Source: Megaleporinus macrocephalus
Lineage: Eukaryota; Chordata; Actinopteri; Characiformes; Anostomidae
Length of the DNA stretch: 64,000 nucleotides
NCBI GenBank assembly: GCA_021613375.1
Contig: CM038705.1
Location: forward strand, 5,553,864 to 5,617,863
Direction of reading: 5' to 3'
This document shows positions 36,812-51,484 of the stretch, piece after piece (positions within the stretch are counted from its first letter, which is position 1; the number at the start of each line of letters is the position of its first letter). The translations under genes were made by a program, and so were the position numbers. Below the pieces are notes generated by a model that had not been told where the DNA came from, ran no database searches, and saw nothing but the letters and a program-made list of their open reading frames with translations.

Positions 36812-39535
36812 AGCCAAATCAGTTTGTGATTGACTAGACTGTGGTTGGCTAGCCTGTGATTAACTAGACTGTGATTGGCAGGCATACCTAGCCTATAAGT
36901 GGTTGGTCTGTGATTGATCAGACATTGCGTTTTTAACCTGTCCTTGATTAGACTGTGAATGGCAAGCCTGTGATTGGTTAGTTGTAATTGGCTGACCTGT
37001 GATTGTTTAGTCTGTTAATTGCTTTGTTTATGATAAATTAGCCTGTGATTGGTTTGTCTGTGATTGATTAGACTGTCATAGGCCAGTGGTTAGTATATGA
37101 CTCAATAGTCTGTGATTGGTAAGTCTGTGATTGGTTAGCCTGTGATCGGTGAGTCTGTGATTAGCCAGCCTGTGATTGGCTGATCTGTGATTGGTTAGAC
37201 TGTGAGTGGTTAGTCTGCGATTGGTTTGCCTGTGATTGGTTATTTTATGACTGGTTAGTCTGTGATTGGTTAGTCTGCGATTGGTTTGCCTGTGATTGGT
37301 TATTATATGACTGGTTAGTCTGTGGTTGGTTAGTCTGCGATTGGTTAGCCTGTGATTGGTTATTATATGACTGGTTAGTCTGTGGTTGATTAGTTATTGA
37401 TTGGTTAGCCTGTGATTGGTTAGCCTGTGATTGGTTAGTCTGTGATTGGTTAGCCTGTGATTGGTTAGTCTGTGAGTGTTTAGTCTGTGAGTGGTTAGAC
37501 TGTGAGTGGATAGTCTGTGATTGGTTAGTCTGTGAGTGGTTATCCTGTGATTGGTTATTTTGTGATTGGTTAGCCTGTGAGTGGTTAGTCTGTGAGTGGA
37601 TAGTCTGTGAGTGGTTATCCTGTGATTGGTTAGTTTGTGATTGGTTAGCCTGTGATTGGTTAGTCTGTGATTGGCTAATCTATGATTGGTTAGCCTGTGA
37701 GTGGTAAGACAGTGAGTGTTTAGCAGGTGAGTAGTTAGTCTGTGATTGGTTAGCATATGACTGGTTAGTCTGTGATTGATTAGTCTGTGATTGATTAGCC
37801 TGTAATTGGTTAGCCTATGATTAGTTAGTATATGACTGGTTAGTCTGTGATTGGTTAGCCTGTGATTGGTTAGTATATGACTGGTTAGTATATGACTGGT
37901 TAGTCTGTGAGTGGTTAGCATGTGAGTGGTTAGCATGTGAGTGGTTAGCATGTGACTGGTTAGTCTGTCATTGGTTAGCCTGTGATTGGTTAGTATATGA
38001 CTGGTTAGTCTGTGAGTGGTTAGTCTGTGAGTGGTTAGCATGTGAGTGGTTAGCATGTGAGTGGTTAGCCTGTGATTGGTTAGTATATGACTGGTTAGTC
38101 TGTGAGTGGTTAGTATATGACTGGTTAGTCTGTGAGTGGTTAGTTTGTGAATGGTTAGCATGTGATTGGTTAGTATATGACTGGTTAGTCTGTTATTGGT
38201 TAGTATATGACTGGTTAGTATGTTATTGGTTAGTCTGTGATTGGTTAGTATATGACTGGTTAGTCTGTTATTGGTTAGTATATGACTGGTTAGTATATGA
38301 CTGGTTAGTCTGTTATTGGTTAGTATATGACTGGTTAGTCTGTGATTGGTTAGCCTGTGATTGGTTAGTCTGTGAGTGGTTAGTTTGTGAGTGGTTAGCA
38401 TGTGAGTGGTTAGTCTGTGATTGGTTAGTATATGACTGCTTAGTCTGTTATTGGTTAGTCTGTGCGTGGTTAGCCTGTGAGTGGTTAGTCTGTGAGTGGT
38501 TAGCATGTGAGTGGTTAGTCTGTGAGTGGTTGGTATATGACTGGTTAGTCTGTGAGTTGTTAGTTTGTGAGTGGTTAGCATGTGAGTGGTTAGTCTGTGA
38601 TTGGTTAGTATATGACTGGTTAGCCTGTGAGTGGTTAGTCTGTGAGTGGTTAGTTTGTGAGTGGTTAGTTTGTGAATGGTTAGCATGTGATTGGTTAGTA
38701 TATGACTGGTTAGTCTGTGAGTGGTTAGTCTGTGAGTGGTTAGTTTGTGAGTGGTTAGCATGTGAGTGGTTAGTCTGTGAATGGTTGGTATATGACTGGT
38801 TAGTCTGTGAGTGGTTAGTTTGTGAGTGGTTAGCATGTGAGTGGTTAGCATGTGAGTGGTTAGCCTGTGATTGGTTAGTATATGACTGGTTAGTCTGTGA
38901 GTGGTTAGTATATGACTGGTTAGTCTGTGAGTGGTTAGTTTGTGAATGGTTAGCATGTGATTGGTTAGTATATGACTGGTTAGTATGTTATTGGTTAGTC
39001 TGTGATTGGTTAGTATATGACTGGTTAGTCTGTTATTGGTTAGTATATGACTGGTTAGTATGTTATTGGTTAGTCTGTGATTGGTTAGTATATGACTGGT
39101 TAGTCTGTTATTGGTTAGTATATGACTGGTTAGTCTGTGATTGGTTAGCCTGTGATTGGTTATTATATGACTGGTTAGTCTGTGAGTGGTTGGTATATGA
39201 CTGGTTAGTCTGTGAGTGGTTAGTTTGTGACTGGTTAGCATGTGAGTGGTTAGTCTGTGATTGGTTAGTATATGACTGGTTAGTCTGTTATTGGTTAGTC
39301 TGTGCGTGGTTAGCCTGTGAGTGGTTAGTCTGTGAGTGGTTAGCATGTGAGTGGTTAGTCTGTGAGTGGTTGGTATATGACTGGTTAGTCTGTGAGTGGT
39401 TAGTTTGTGAGTGGTTAGCATGTGAGTGGTTAGTCTGTGATTGGTTAGTATATGACTGGTTAGCCTGTGAGTGGTTAGTCTGTGAGTGGTTAGCATTTGA
39501 GTAGTTAGCCTGTGACTGATAAGTCTTTGATTGGT
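36812..39535. repeat. 15-bp minisatellite, about 180 copies
   Basis: The unit is gtctgtgattggtta with variants such as gtatatgactggtta and gcatgtgagtggtta. The register is almost perfectly kept in the second half. Blocks recur about 840 bp apart (56 units), for example tgtgcgtggttagcctgtga at 38461 and 39301. Because 15 is divisible by three, both strands are open for long distances: 700 codons on the minus strand (37394-39496, pattern LTNHR/LTTHM) and 324 on the plus strand (38530-39504, pattern LVCEW/LVYDW). No signal suggests translation. Confidence 0.97.
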
Positions 39536-39821
39536 CTAGAGAAACTGGTTAATCTGAGAAATACAGCAAGAAGGAAATATTTTCACTTGTACAGTTATTT
39601 AGAAAATGTTCTGCCAAAACGTGAGCTGGAAGCTCAGCTTCCACAGACTGACCCCTTCATTAGCAATAGCATACCAGCAGCTCAGCAGCCATGCAGAGCT
39701 AATTACACTAATCATGTTCAGATCTCTCAGACTGACCAGCTGACCACTAACTAACAGAGGATTACTTCTGGACAGAACACTTCAGCAGGACATCAACACG
39801 CCTCCAAAAACCCAGTGAACT

Positions 39822-42366
<2,545 letters not shown>

Positions 42367-43158
42367 AGATTATTAAGACTTGGAATGATTTGAAAGTATC
42401 CGCTTCCTGCCCTGCAGACACCGACCTGGAGGACTTCCAGACTGCTAGCTTTGCTGGTCCCACTAAGAAATTAATCGAGGTACATTTTGTAACTCAGAGC
42501 TATTTACAGCCATAAATAAACACAGCTAGGGTGAAGAGAGACCCCCGAGCACTCAAACAGGGGGGTCCGAAACATGTAACAGTCCACAAGACACTGTCAG
42601 GATTATTACAGTAAAAAATATTAAGTGGTTTTAACACAAAGCCGTTAGCAGGTACAGCACAGTCCACGTCCTCCACAGGAGGTCTCCAGAGGCGAGAGGC
42701 TTTTATACTGGAGCCTCCGTGAAGGCCGCAGACCCTCAGGAGCGGAGAGATGGGCTGACCGTTCGGAGTCACGCCGTCTTTGCGGCTCATGGAAAAGATT
42801 GAACACGGCTCTGATACAATGCTTTCTTAGCAGCTGTTGAGAAAGACAGCTTCTGCAAACTTTCCATGGAGAGAAGTCGCCCTTCACCACCTCCAGGCTC
42901 GGAGACAAAGGGGTTTACAAACAAAGCTGAAAAGGACACTTGAGTCAACCCACCTACCACCGCACAAGTCACAACCGCCTTCAGCAGCGGAGACAAAGAG
43001 GCTTTAGAAGTTCTGATCGACCCCCGATTACTCACTTCTAAAATCAATCTGCTGCGTTACCAGCTGAAACCAGTCAGGTGTCGTACACAGGTTACTCCTG
43101 CCTACGTACAGACTATAGCTCTGGTCCAGAATGCAGGCAAGCCGGAGAACCAGATCAA
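42367..43158. other. Unique sequence, no gene recognised
   Basis: Three overlapping minus-strand frames of 86-96 codons and ordinary composition. No recognised domain and no transposon motif. Confidence 0.4.
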
Positions 43159-43159
43159 C

Positions 43160-45466
43160 GCAGATGAAGGCAGTTGTTCCATATCAGACATCACAGGATG
43201 GGCAGTTGTTCTGCATGAGACCACACAGGACGGACAGTTGTTCCATATCAGACATTACAGGACGGACAGTTGTTCCATATCAGACATTACAGGACGGACA
43301 GTTGTTCCATATCAGACATTACAGGATGGGCAGTTTTTCTGCATCAGACCACACAGGACGGACAGTTGTTCCATATCAGACATTACAGGACGGACAGTTG
43401 TTCCATATCAGACATTACAGGACGGACAGTTGTTCCATATCAGACATTACAGGATGGGCAGTTTTTCTGCATCAGACCACACAGGACGGACAGTTGTTCC
43501 ATATCAGACATCACAGGACAGACAGTTGTTCTACATCAGACTGCACAGGACGGACAGTTGTTCCATATCAGACATTACAGGATGGGCAGTTGTTCTGCAT
43601 CAGACCACATAGGATGGACAGTTGTTCTGCATCAGACCACACAGGACGGACAGTTGTTCCATATCAGACATCACAGGACGGACAGTTGTTCCATATCAGA
43701 CATCATAGGACAGACAGTTGTTCTACATCAGACTGCACAGGATAGGCAGTTTTTCTGCATCAGACTGCACAGGATGGGCAGTTGTTCTGCATCAGACCGC
43801 ACCGGATGGTCAGTTGTTCTGCATCAGATTGCACAGGATGAAAAGTTGTTCTGCATCAGACCACATAGGATGTGCAGTTGTTCTGCATCAGACTGCATAG
43901 GATGGACAGTTGTTCTAAATCAGACCGCATAGGATGGGCAGTTGTTCTGCATCTAAGTGCATAGGATAGGCAGTTGTTCTGCAGCAGACCACACAGGATG
44001 GGCAGTTTTTCTGCATCAGACCACACAGGACGGACAGTTGTTCCATATCAGACATCACAGGACGGACAGTTGGTCTACATCAGACTGCACAGGATGGGCA
44101 GTTGTTCTGCATCAGATTGCACAGGATGGGCAGTTGTTCTGCATCAGACCGCACAGGATGGGCAGTTTTTCTGCATCAGACCACACAGGACGGACAGTTG
44201 TTCCATATCAGACATCACAGGACGGACAGTTGGTCTACATCAGACTGCACAGGATGGGCAGTTGTTCTGCATCAGATTGCACAGGATGGGTAGTTGTTCT
44301 GCATCAGACTGCACAGGATGGGCAGTTCTTCTACATCAGACTGCACAGGATAGGCAGTTTTTCTGCATCAGACTGCACAGGATGGGCAGTTGTTCTGCAT
44401 CAGACCGCACCGGATGGTCAGTTGTTCTGCATCAGATTGCACAGGATGAAAAGTTGTTCTGCATCAGACCACATAGGATGTGCAGTTGTTCTGCATCAGA
44501 CTGCATAGGATGGACAGTTGTTCTAAATCAGACCGCATAGGATGGGCAGTTGTTCTGCATCTAAGTGCATAGGATAGGCAGTTGTTCTGCAGCAGACCAC
44601 ACAGGATGGGCAGTTTTTCTGCATCAGACCACACAGGACGGACAGTTGTTCCATATCAGACATCACAGGACGGACAGTTGGTCTACATCAGACTGCACAG
44701 GATGGGCAGTTGTTCTGCATCAGATTGCACAGGATGGGCAGTTGTTCTGCATCAGACCGCACAGGATGGGCAGTTTTTCTGCATCAGACCACACAGGACG
44801 GACAGTTGTTCCATATCAGACATCACAGGACGGACAGTTGGTCTACATCAGACTGCACAGGATGGGCAGTTGTTCTGCATCAGATTGCACAGGATGGGTA
44901 GTTGTTCTGCATCAGACTGCACAGGATGGGCAGTTCTTCTGCATCAGACCACACAGGATGGGTAGTTGTTCTGCATCAGATTGCACAGGATGGGCAGTTG
45001 TTCTGCATCAGATTGCATAGGATGAGCAGTTGTTCTGCATCAAATTGCATAGGATAGGCAGTTGTTCTGCATCAGACCGCACAGGATGGGCAGTTGTTTT
45101 GCATCGGACCGCACAGGATGGGCAGTTGTTCTGCATCAGACTGCATAGGATGGACAGTTCTGCCTCAGACCACACTAGATGGGCAGATGTTCCGCCTCAG
45201 GCAGCACAGGATGGGCAGTTGTTCTGCATCTGACCACATAAGATGGGCAGTTCTTCCATATCAGACATCACTGGTTGGACAGTTGTTCTACATCAGACGG
45301 GCAGTTGTTCTACATCAGACGGGCAGTTGTTCTACATCAGACTGCACAGGATGGACAGTTCTGCATCAGGCCGCGTAGGATGGAAAGTTGTTCCATATCA
45401 GACATCACAGGACAGACAGTTGTTCTATATCAGACTGCACAGGATGGGCAGCTGTTCAACATCAGG
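43160..45466. repeat. 32-bp minisatellite, about 72 copies
   Basis: The unit is gacggacagttgttccatat followed by cagacattacag, with a second major type ggatgggcagttgttctgca followed by tcagactgcaca. There are no unique spacers. A 608-bp block (19 units) is duplicated: the sequence starting ggataggcagtttttctgca at about 43740 recurs at 44348, and the group around 43957 recurs at 44565. Units shorten after 45150. All open frames here (up to 220 codons) repeat the same peptide in three phases. Confidence 0.96.
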
Positions 45467-45474
45467 TAGATCTA

Positions 45475-46300
45475 AAGGTAGGCTTTTAGCCTAAAACGAG
45501 CCTGTGTCCCAAACAGTGCCTGGAAGACTATTCCAAAGCTAGGGGTTCTTCTGCATCTACACATCCATAACAAAAAAGACAAGAACTTCCAACTCCTCCA
45601 GGTTCCAGGAGCCCTGCTGAGGGAGCTGAGGTGGGCTCTCAGGAAGTCATTGCCCTATTAACAAAGCTGTACCTTCAGTTTATCCACGCAGACGTGGCTT
45701 TCTGGAGCTTCTCTAGGCACTCAGCCACACTCCACATCACTGTCTTCTCCTAATCATACCTGTAACATCTCTGGCGGGTGCTGCCAGTTTTACCACCACA
45801 TCATTCCCAGTACCACAGCTGCTCCCGAAAATTTACAAGAGTCCAGCGAGACCACAGTCTTGGCGTATCCCCCTATGTCCGGGGAATGACCTTGTAAGGT
45901 TCTTCTTTATCCAACAGTTTAATATGTGAAACATTTTGGGCCAAATCCAAACGCCTCAAGTGTTCTGGGGGGAAAGGTGTGGTCAGCTCTATCAAAGGCC
46001 TTCTCTTGGTCCAGAGAAATTAGCCCCATGTCAAGGCCATGCATCAAAGAATCAAAGAATGATTTTAAAAAAAACATCTATTGGGTACAAAGAAGAACTG
46101 ATCCCATTAGATTATCGCTGTCAAGCACTCCTGTAATCCACGCCAAGGAGTGAAACTGAACGCCAGTTCTTTAAATACCCCAGATCACCCTTTGTAGTTA
46201 TCAGAGCCCTTTGGCGGCTGAGTGGAAGGAGAACTCAGACCATCTAAACCAGGGGATTTGCCTTTGGACTGCTCTGGGATGGAGACAGTCAATTCATTAA
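45475..46300 (-). mobile_element. L1/Tx1-type LINE reverse-transcriptase remnant
   Basis: On the minus strand, in the correct order, are: ELTVSIPEQSKGKSPGLDG (about 46300-46240), the conserved block before the fingers; LGYLKNWRSVSLLGVDYR (about 46186-46131), which matches the LKNWRPVSLL block of L1-clade reverse transcriptases; MGLISLDQEKAFDRADH (about 46030-45985), motif A with its catalytic aspartate; and TLEAFGFGPKCF just after. They lie in different frames with stops between, so several frameshifts have accumulated. I did not find the YADD catalytic motif; sequence below about 45900 is too diverged to align by eye and is included only tentatively. The copy is truncated and inactive. Confidence 0.82.
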
Positions 46301-46668
46301 AAGGTAAAGTAAAGTACAGAGAGGGAGGGGAGAGAGAGAGAGAGAGATAGAGGGAAGACAGGGGGACTGTTTGGATATATGCCCTCTGTGATGTTCGGTG
46401 AGATATCTGTGTACAGACAACAGTATCTGCCTTAGGAACACCCTGAGCTCCTCAGCAGATCCAGCTCCGCTCTCAGACTTTCACGCTTCTTGATTTAATG
46501 TGTCATGAAAGCAGCCGCGCTGACTCGAGCTCAGCCTTAGAGGAGCAGGTCGGACTCTTTAAGACTTCTCCGTGATGACACCTGCAAGTGAAGGAGCACA
46601 CGGTGTGGTTCCAGAAGATTACAGAACATTTATAAATCAGCAAACATTTGACGTTCCACATGTTTAAG
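46301..46668. other. Short spacer with a GA microsatellite
   Basis: A GA-rich run lies at about 46319-46352. The rest is unique, with no gene recognised. Confidence 0.45.
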
Positions 46669-47520
46669 TAGAAGGTTAGTGTTTCTAATAGAGTGGCCAG
46701 TGGATGGAAGTACAAGGAAGCTATTTCTAATAAAGTGGCCAATTGTTGGAAGTACAAGGTAGCTGTTTCTAAAAAAGTGGCCAGTTGGTGGAAGTACAAG
46801 GTAGCTGTTTCTAATAAAGTGGCCAGAGGATGGAAGTACAAGGTAGCTGGTTCTAATAAAGTGGGCAGTTGGTGGAAGCACAAGTAAGGGTTTCTAATAA
46901 AGTGGCCAATTGGTGGAAGTACAAGGTAGCTGTTTGTAATAAAGGGGCCAGTTGGTGGAAGCACAAGTAGGGTTTTCTAATAAAGTGGCCAGTTGGTGGA
47001 AGTACAAGGTAGCTGTTTCTAATAAAGTGTCACATTGGTGGAAGCACAAGGTAGCTGTTTCTAATAAAGTGGCCAGTTGGTGGAAGTACAAGGTAGCTGT
47101 TTCTAATAAAGTGGCCAGTTGGTGGAAGTACAAGGTGTTTCTAATAAAGTGTCTCGTTGGTGGAAGTACAAGGTGTTTCTAATAAAGTGGCCAATTGATG
47201 GAAGTACAAGGTGTTTCTAATAAAGTGTCCAGTTGGTGAAAATACAAAGTAGCTGTTTCTTATGAAGCTGGTGAAAGTACAGGGTAGCTGTTTCTAATAA
47301 AGTGTCCAGTTGGTGGAAGTTCAAGGTAAGTGTTTCCAATAAAGAGGCCAGTGAGTGTTAATCACAAGGTTGGATGTTTCTGGGTGTTTCTTATAAAGTG
47401 ATCAGTTAGTGAAACCACAAGTTAGGTATTTCTAATAAAGTGACCAGTGGGTGTAAGTCCAAGGCAGGGGTTTCTAATAAAGCGGCCAGTCAGTGGAAAT
47501 GGAAGGTAGATGTTTTTAGT
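46669..47520. repeat. 42-bp minisatellite, first array
   Basis: The unit is tttctaataaagtggccagt followed by tggtggaagtacaaggtagctg. About 20 copies. From about 47330 the units diversify (aaagaggccagtgagtgtta, agtgaccagtgggtgtaagt). The period of 42 keeps short frames open on both strands. Confidence 0.95.
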
Positions 47521-48547
47521 GAAGTGGCTGTTCTATTATTCGGTGCTTTCCTATAGAGGTTATACAAGCTGTGTTAGCAATGGGAGACCTTTAATTAGCT
47601 GCATTAAGAACCACTGTCCAAATACTTTTGGACATGCAGAGTAGACTAGCATCAGATTTCAAGCTTCTGAAGTTTCACAGAATAATTTTTATGCTGTAAT
47701 CTCATTCGGTTGGCTCTGTGATTCAGTTCGTTGACGCTGTTGGATAGTCACTGGAGAGCAGCTGTTTGGCGGTAGGTTATGAGCTCTACTGGCGGCTTCT
47801 GCCATCGCCGTGCCTTTGACGTTCCGTCTTCACGCCATAACGTTGAGCTGTTAATATTATTAGCGCCACATGTCTGGCACTCGTGTTTTGTGTGCCATTG
47901 GAGACACTAAACAAGCGCCGGCTCAAAATTTCCCCCCACTAAACGTTAGGGGACGTAACGGTCCTCCGTCTAGACGAGTCGATGGCATTTACTGGGTTTT
48001 CTTTTTTTTATTTGATTCAAATTTCAACCATTTGCTGCCTGGTGCTTGTTTAAGAGTCCTGTCCACTCCCCTGGTGGACACACCTGCCCTTAATGTGGTA
48101 ACCACCATTAAACCACCACTGGAGGTCCTTCTATAAAACCTGAGGGAGTCCTGAATAGAGGCAGCACGCGCAGCAGGTCTCGGCCCAGACAGCTGCCGTC
48201 TGATGGGAAGTGATGTGTTAAAGTGATAATGGATCTAACAAACTACAAACCTAAATGTAGTCGATCAACCAAGACTGGTCAGAAGAAACGAGACCTGTTC
48301 ACAACAGTAGTGAATGGAACCAGACGTCCACCTCTATAAGCTCCCTCACGGAGAGATATTACATGAAATGGTTATGAATACATGGCCTGATGTCCATTGT
48401 TTATGATAGTTTTGGGCCTTAAAACCCAGTCGTGATACATGCAGGCAGTGTGAGATACAATAGTGCCCCAAAGAAAACTGCCTATTATCAGGTTTTCACT
48501 TTTTACCACCGTCAACATTCATATAAACACTCGTGTAGGTTCAATGG
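47521..48547. other. Spacer between the two 42-bp arrays, with an approximately 870-bp block absent from the second copy
   Basis: The first 40 bp (ttctattattcggtgctttc, ctatagaggt) and the last 115 bp (gatacatgcaggcagtgtga to tgtaggttcaatgg) recur joined together at about 50035-50171. The block from about 47563 to 48435 is therefore extra here. It has an 88-codon frame at 47870 without recognised domain, and no terminal inverted repeats visible. Confidence 0.75.
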
Positions 48548-50030
48548 TTTCCAATAAAGAGTCCAGTGAGTGGATATCACAAAGTTGGATGTTTCTAGGT
48601 ATTTCTAATAAAGTGGCCAGTTAGTGGAAGTACAAGGTTGGGGTTTCTAATAAAGTGGACAGTTGCTGGAAGTACAAGGTAAGTGTTTCTAATAAAGTGG
48701 CCAGTTGATGGAGGGACAAGATAAGTGTTTCTAATAAAGCAGCCAGTTGGTGGAAGTACAAGGTAGGTGTTTCTTATAAAGTGGCCAGTTAGTGGAAATA
48801 TAAGTGTTTCTAATACAGCAGCCAGTTGGTTGAAGTTTAAGGTAAGTGTTTCCAATAAACAGGCCAGTGAGTGGAAATCACAAGGTTGAATGTTTCTGGC
48901 TGTTTCTAATAAAGTGGCCAGTCGGTGGAAGTACAAGGTAAGTGTTTCTAACAAAGGAGCCAGTTGGTTGAAGTACAATATAGGTGTTTCTAATAAAGTG
49001 GCCAGTCAGTGGAAGTACAAGTAGGGGTTTCTAATAAAGTGTCCTGTTGCTGGAAGTACAAGGTAGCTGTTTCTAATAAAGTGGTCAGTCGGTGGAAGTA
49101 CAAGTTAGGCATTTCTAATGAAGTGGCCAGTTGGTGGCAGTTTAAGGTAAGTGTTTCTAATAAAGTGACCAGTGGGTGTAAGTCCAAGGCAGGGGTTTCT
49201 AATAAAGCGGCCAGTTAATGGAAGTGGAAGGTAAACGTTTCTAACAAAGGAGCCAGTTGGTTGAAGTACAAGGTAGGTGTTTCTAATAAAGTGGCCAGTT
49301 GGTTGAAGTACAAAGTAGGTGTTTCTAATAAAGTGGTCAGTCGGTGGAAGTACAAGGTTAGGATTTCTAATGAAGTGGCCAGTTGTTGGAAATTCAAGGT
49401 AAGTGTTTCCAATAAAGAGGCCAGTCAGTGGAAATCACAAGGTTGGATGTTTCTAGGTGTTTCTAATAAAGTGGCCAGTTAGTGAAACCACAAGTTAGGC
49501 ATTTCTAATGAAGTGGCCAGTTGGTGGCAGTTTAAGGTAAGTGTTTCTAATAAAGTGACCAGTGGGTGTAAGTCCAAGGCAGGGGTTTCTAATAAAGCGG
49601 CCAGTTAGTGGAAGTGGAAGGTAAGTGTTTCTAACAAAGGAGCCAGTTGGTTGAAGTACAAGGTAGGTGTTTCTAATAAAGTGGCCAGTTGGTTGAAGTA
49701 CAAAGTAGGTGTTTCTAATAAAGTGGTCAGTCGGTGGAAGTACAAGGTTAGGATTTCTAATGAAGTGGCCAGTTGTTGGAAATTCAAGGTAAGTGTTTCC
49801 AATAAAGAGTCCAGTGAGTGGAAATCACAAGGTTGGATGTTTCTGGGCGTTTCTAATGAAGTGGTCAGTTAGTGAAACCACAAGTTAGGCATTTCTAATA
49901 AAATGGCCAGTTGGTGGCAGTTTAGGGTAAGTGTTTCTAATAAAGTGACCAGTGGGTGTAAGTACAAGGCAGGGGATTATAATAAAATGGCCAGTTAGTG
50001 GAAGTTCAGGGTAGATGTTTTTAGTGAAGT
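48548..50030. repeat. 42-bp minisatellite, second array
   Basis: Same unit family as 46.67-47.52 kb, about 35 copies, same orientation. A 390-bp block is duplicated (acaaaggagccagttggttg at about 49243 and 49633). Confidence 0.95.
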
Positions 50031-50171
50031 GGTCCATTCTATTAGTCAGTGCTTTCCTATAGAGGTGATACATGCAGGGCAGTGTGAGATACAATAGAGC
50101 CCCTGTTATCAGATTTTCCACTTTTTTCAACATCAGTGTTCATATAAACACTCGTATAGGTTCACTGGTGG

Positions 50172-51039
50172 ATCTGATAGTAAATAAAATGGCTATATTT
50201 GTGTTGTAGACATGGAGACCTCTGGATACTATCACCACCACTTGCTCCACGACGAGATCATTTCATAAACAGCCACTTGGAATGCCTCTGTTTACATCCC
50301 AACTGCTGAATTATGGGTTTGCCTCTCTAAGTAATCTCCATTAGGCTTGATGATGTGGTTTTCTGACACTGTATGACACACTGCTGTCAATAAACATGAA
50401 CCGGAGTACATAGCGTAGCGTAGAGATCAAGCCTATTCGAGATTACTGAATATTTCCACACGCTTTGAGACGATTACGATAATTAGCACCATGCTAATTG
50501 GATGCTATATATCTTGGCTGCGTTTGGACTAAGCCTGGAGGAAACTGGGGTAATCAGATTTCCTGCACTAGCGCTTCGGAAAAGTTGGTGAGAGTGAGAG
50601 CGCGGGGGTCACGCCTTCAACCAAATGGGCTCAAAGCTGTTTGTGTTTACACCCAGCAGGCAGTGGAAGCCAAAAGGTGTAGGTAGTCCTGGTGGTCTCC
50701 GTGTTTGCTGAAATGGGAGGTGGGGGTGCAGTTTGATCACCCACTAAGTTTCCCCTTAGCACCTGGAAATCAATTGTCCCAGCGTGTGAAAGGAACGCCA
50801 ACGGTGGAGAGAGGTGGAAGATCAATCACCCAAAACACGACGGCTCAGCTCCATTAGACTTGATCTCCGAAGGGAGGGGTGGTTGAGGGGGTGCGAACCC
50901 TTCCAGTAATTTGAACTCAGCTGTATAACTACCCCCCCGCCTCCACCCTAGTTAATGCTAATCATATTCCAGATACTGTATCAGCTCCACTGACCATACA
51001 AGAGCTACTCTTACAGACTGTAGTTCATCTGATTCTCTG
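50172..51039. other. Unique sequence, no gene recognised
   Basis: Frames of 62-64 codons near 50500-50825 show no domain. No tandem repeats. The first 140 bp before this stretch (50031-50171) match the edges of the 47.5-48.5 kb spacer. Confidence 0.4.
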
Positions 51040-51480
51040 TATACTTTATTAACCTGTTCTTTAATGATCAGGACCCCCACAGGACCACCTCAGAGCAGCT
51101 ACTACTAGGGAGGTGGGTCATTCTCAGCACTGCAGTCACACTGGCTGGTGGTGGTGTGTAGGTGTGTGTTGTGCTGGTGTGAGTGGATCAGACACAGCAG
51201 TGCTGCTGCTGCTGGAGTGTTTAAACATCTCAGTGTCACTGCTGGACTAAGAATCGTCCACCAACCAAAACTATCCAGACAACAGCGTCCTGTGGTCAGC
51301 ATCATGTGGGCAGCGTCCTTTGGGCAGCGTCCTGTGTCCACTGATGAAGGACTAGAGGAACACAAACTGTGCAGCAGCAGATGAGCTACTGTCTCTGACT
51401 TTACATCTACAAGGTGGACCAGCAAGTAGTAGGAGTGTCTAATAGAGTGGACAGTGAGTGGACACAGTGTTTAAGCACTC
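51040..51480. mobile_element. Interspersed repeat, non-autonomous, unnamed
   Basis: Contains in order gaccacctcagagcagctac, cattctcagcactgcagtca, gtgctggtgtgagtggatca, cagtgtcactgctggactaa, cgtcctgtgtccactgatga, tgactttacatctacaaggt and gtctaatagagtggacagtg. I recognise this order from a repeat that is very common in ostariophysan fish sequence; I do not know its formal name. It has no coding capacity; overlapping frames of 78 and 106 codons are accidental. Confidence 0.7.
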
Positions 51481-51484
51481 CAGC

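Noticed and set aside
37394..39496. 700-codon minus-strand frame of LTNHR/LTTHM pentapeptides (and a 324-codon plus-strand frame)
   Set aside because: The 15-bp period keeps any stop-free frame open on both strands. No conserved leader, and both strands being open at once argues for a repeat artefact.
43131..45020. Several overlapping frames of 120-220 codons in the 32-bp array
   Set aside because: The same peptide appears in three phases because 32 is not divisible by three. All are by-products of the array.
43160..45466. CRISPR-like array (regular 32-bp repeat)
   Set aside because: Units are directly adjacent with no unique spacers, and the context is a fish genome with LINE and Tc1 remnants. 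It is a minisatellite.
51105..51425. 106-codon minus and 78-codon plus frames
   Set aside because: They lie inside a non-coding interspersed repeat that recurs in fish genomes.
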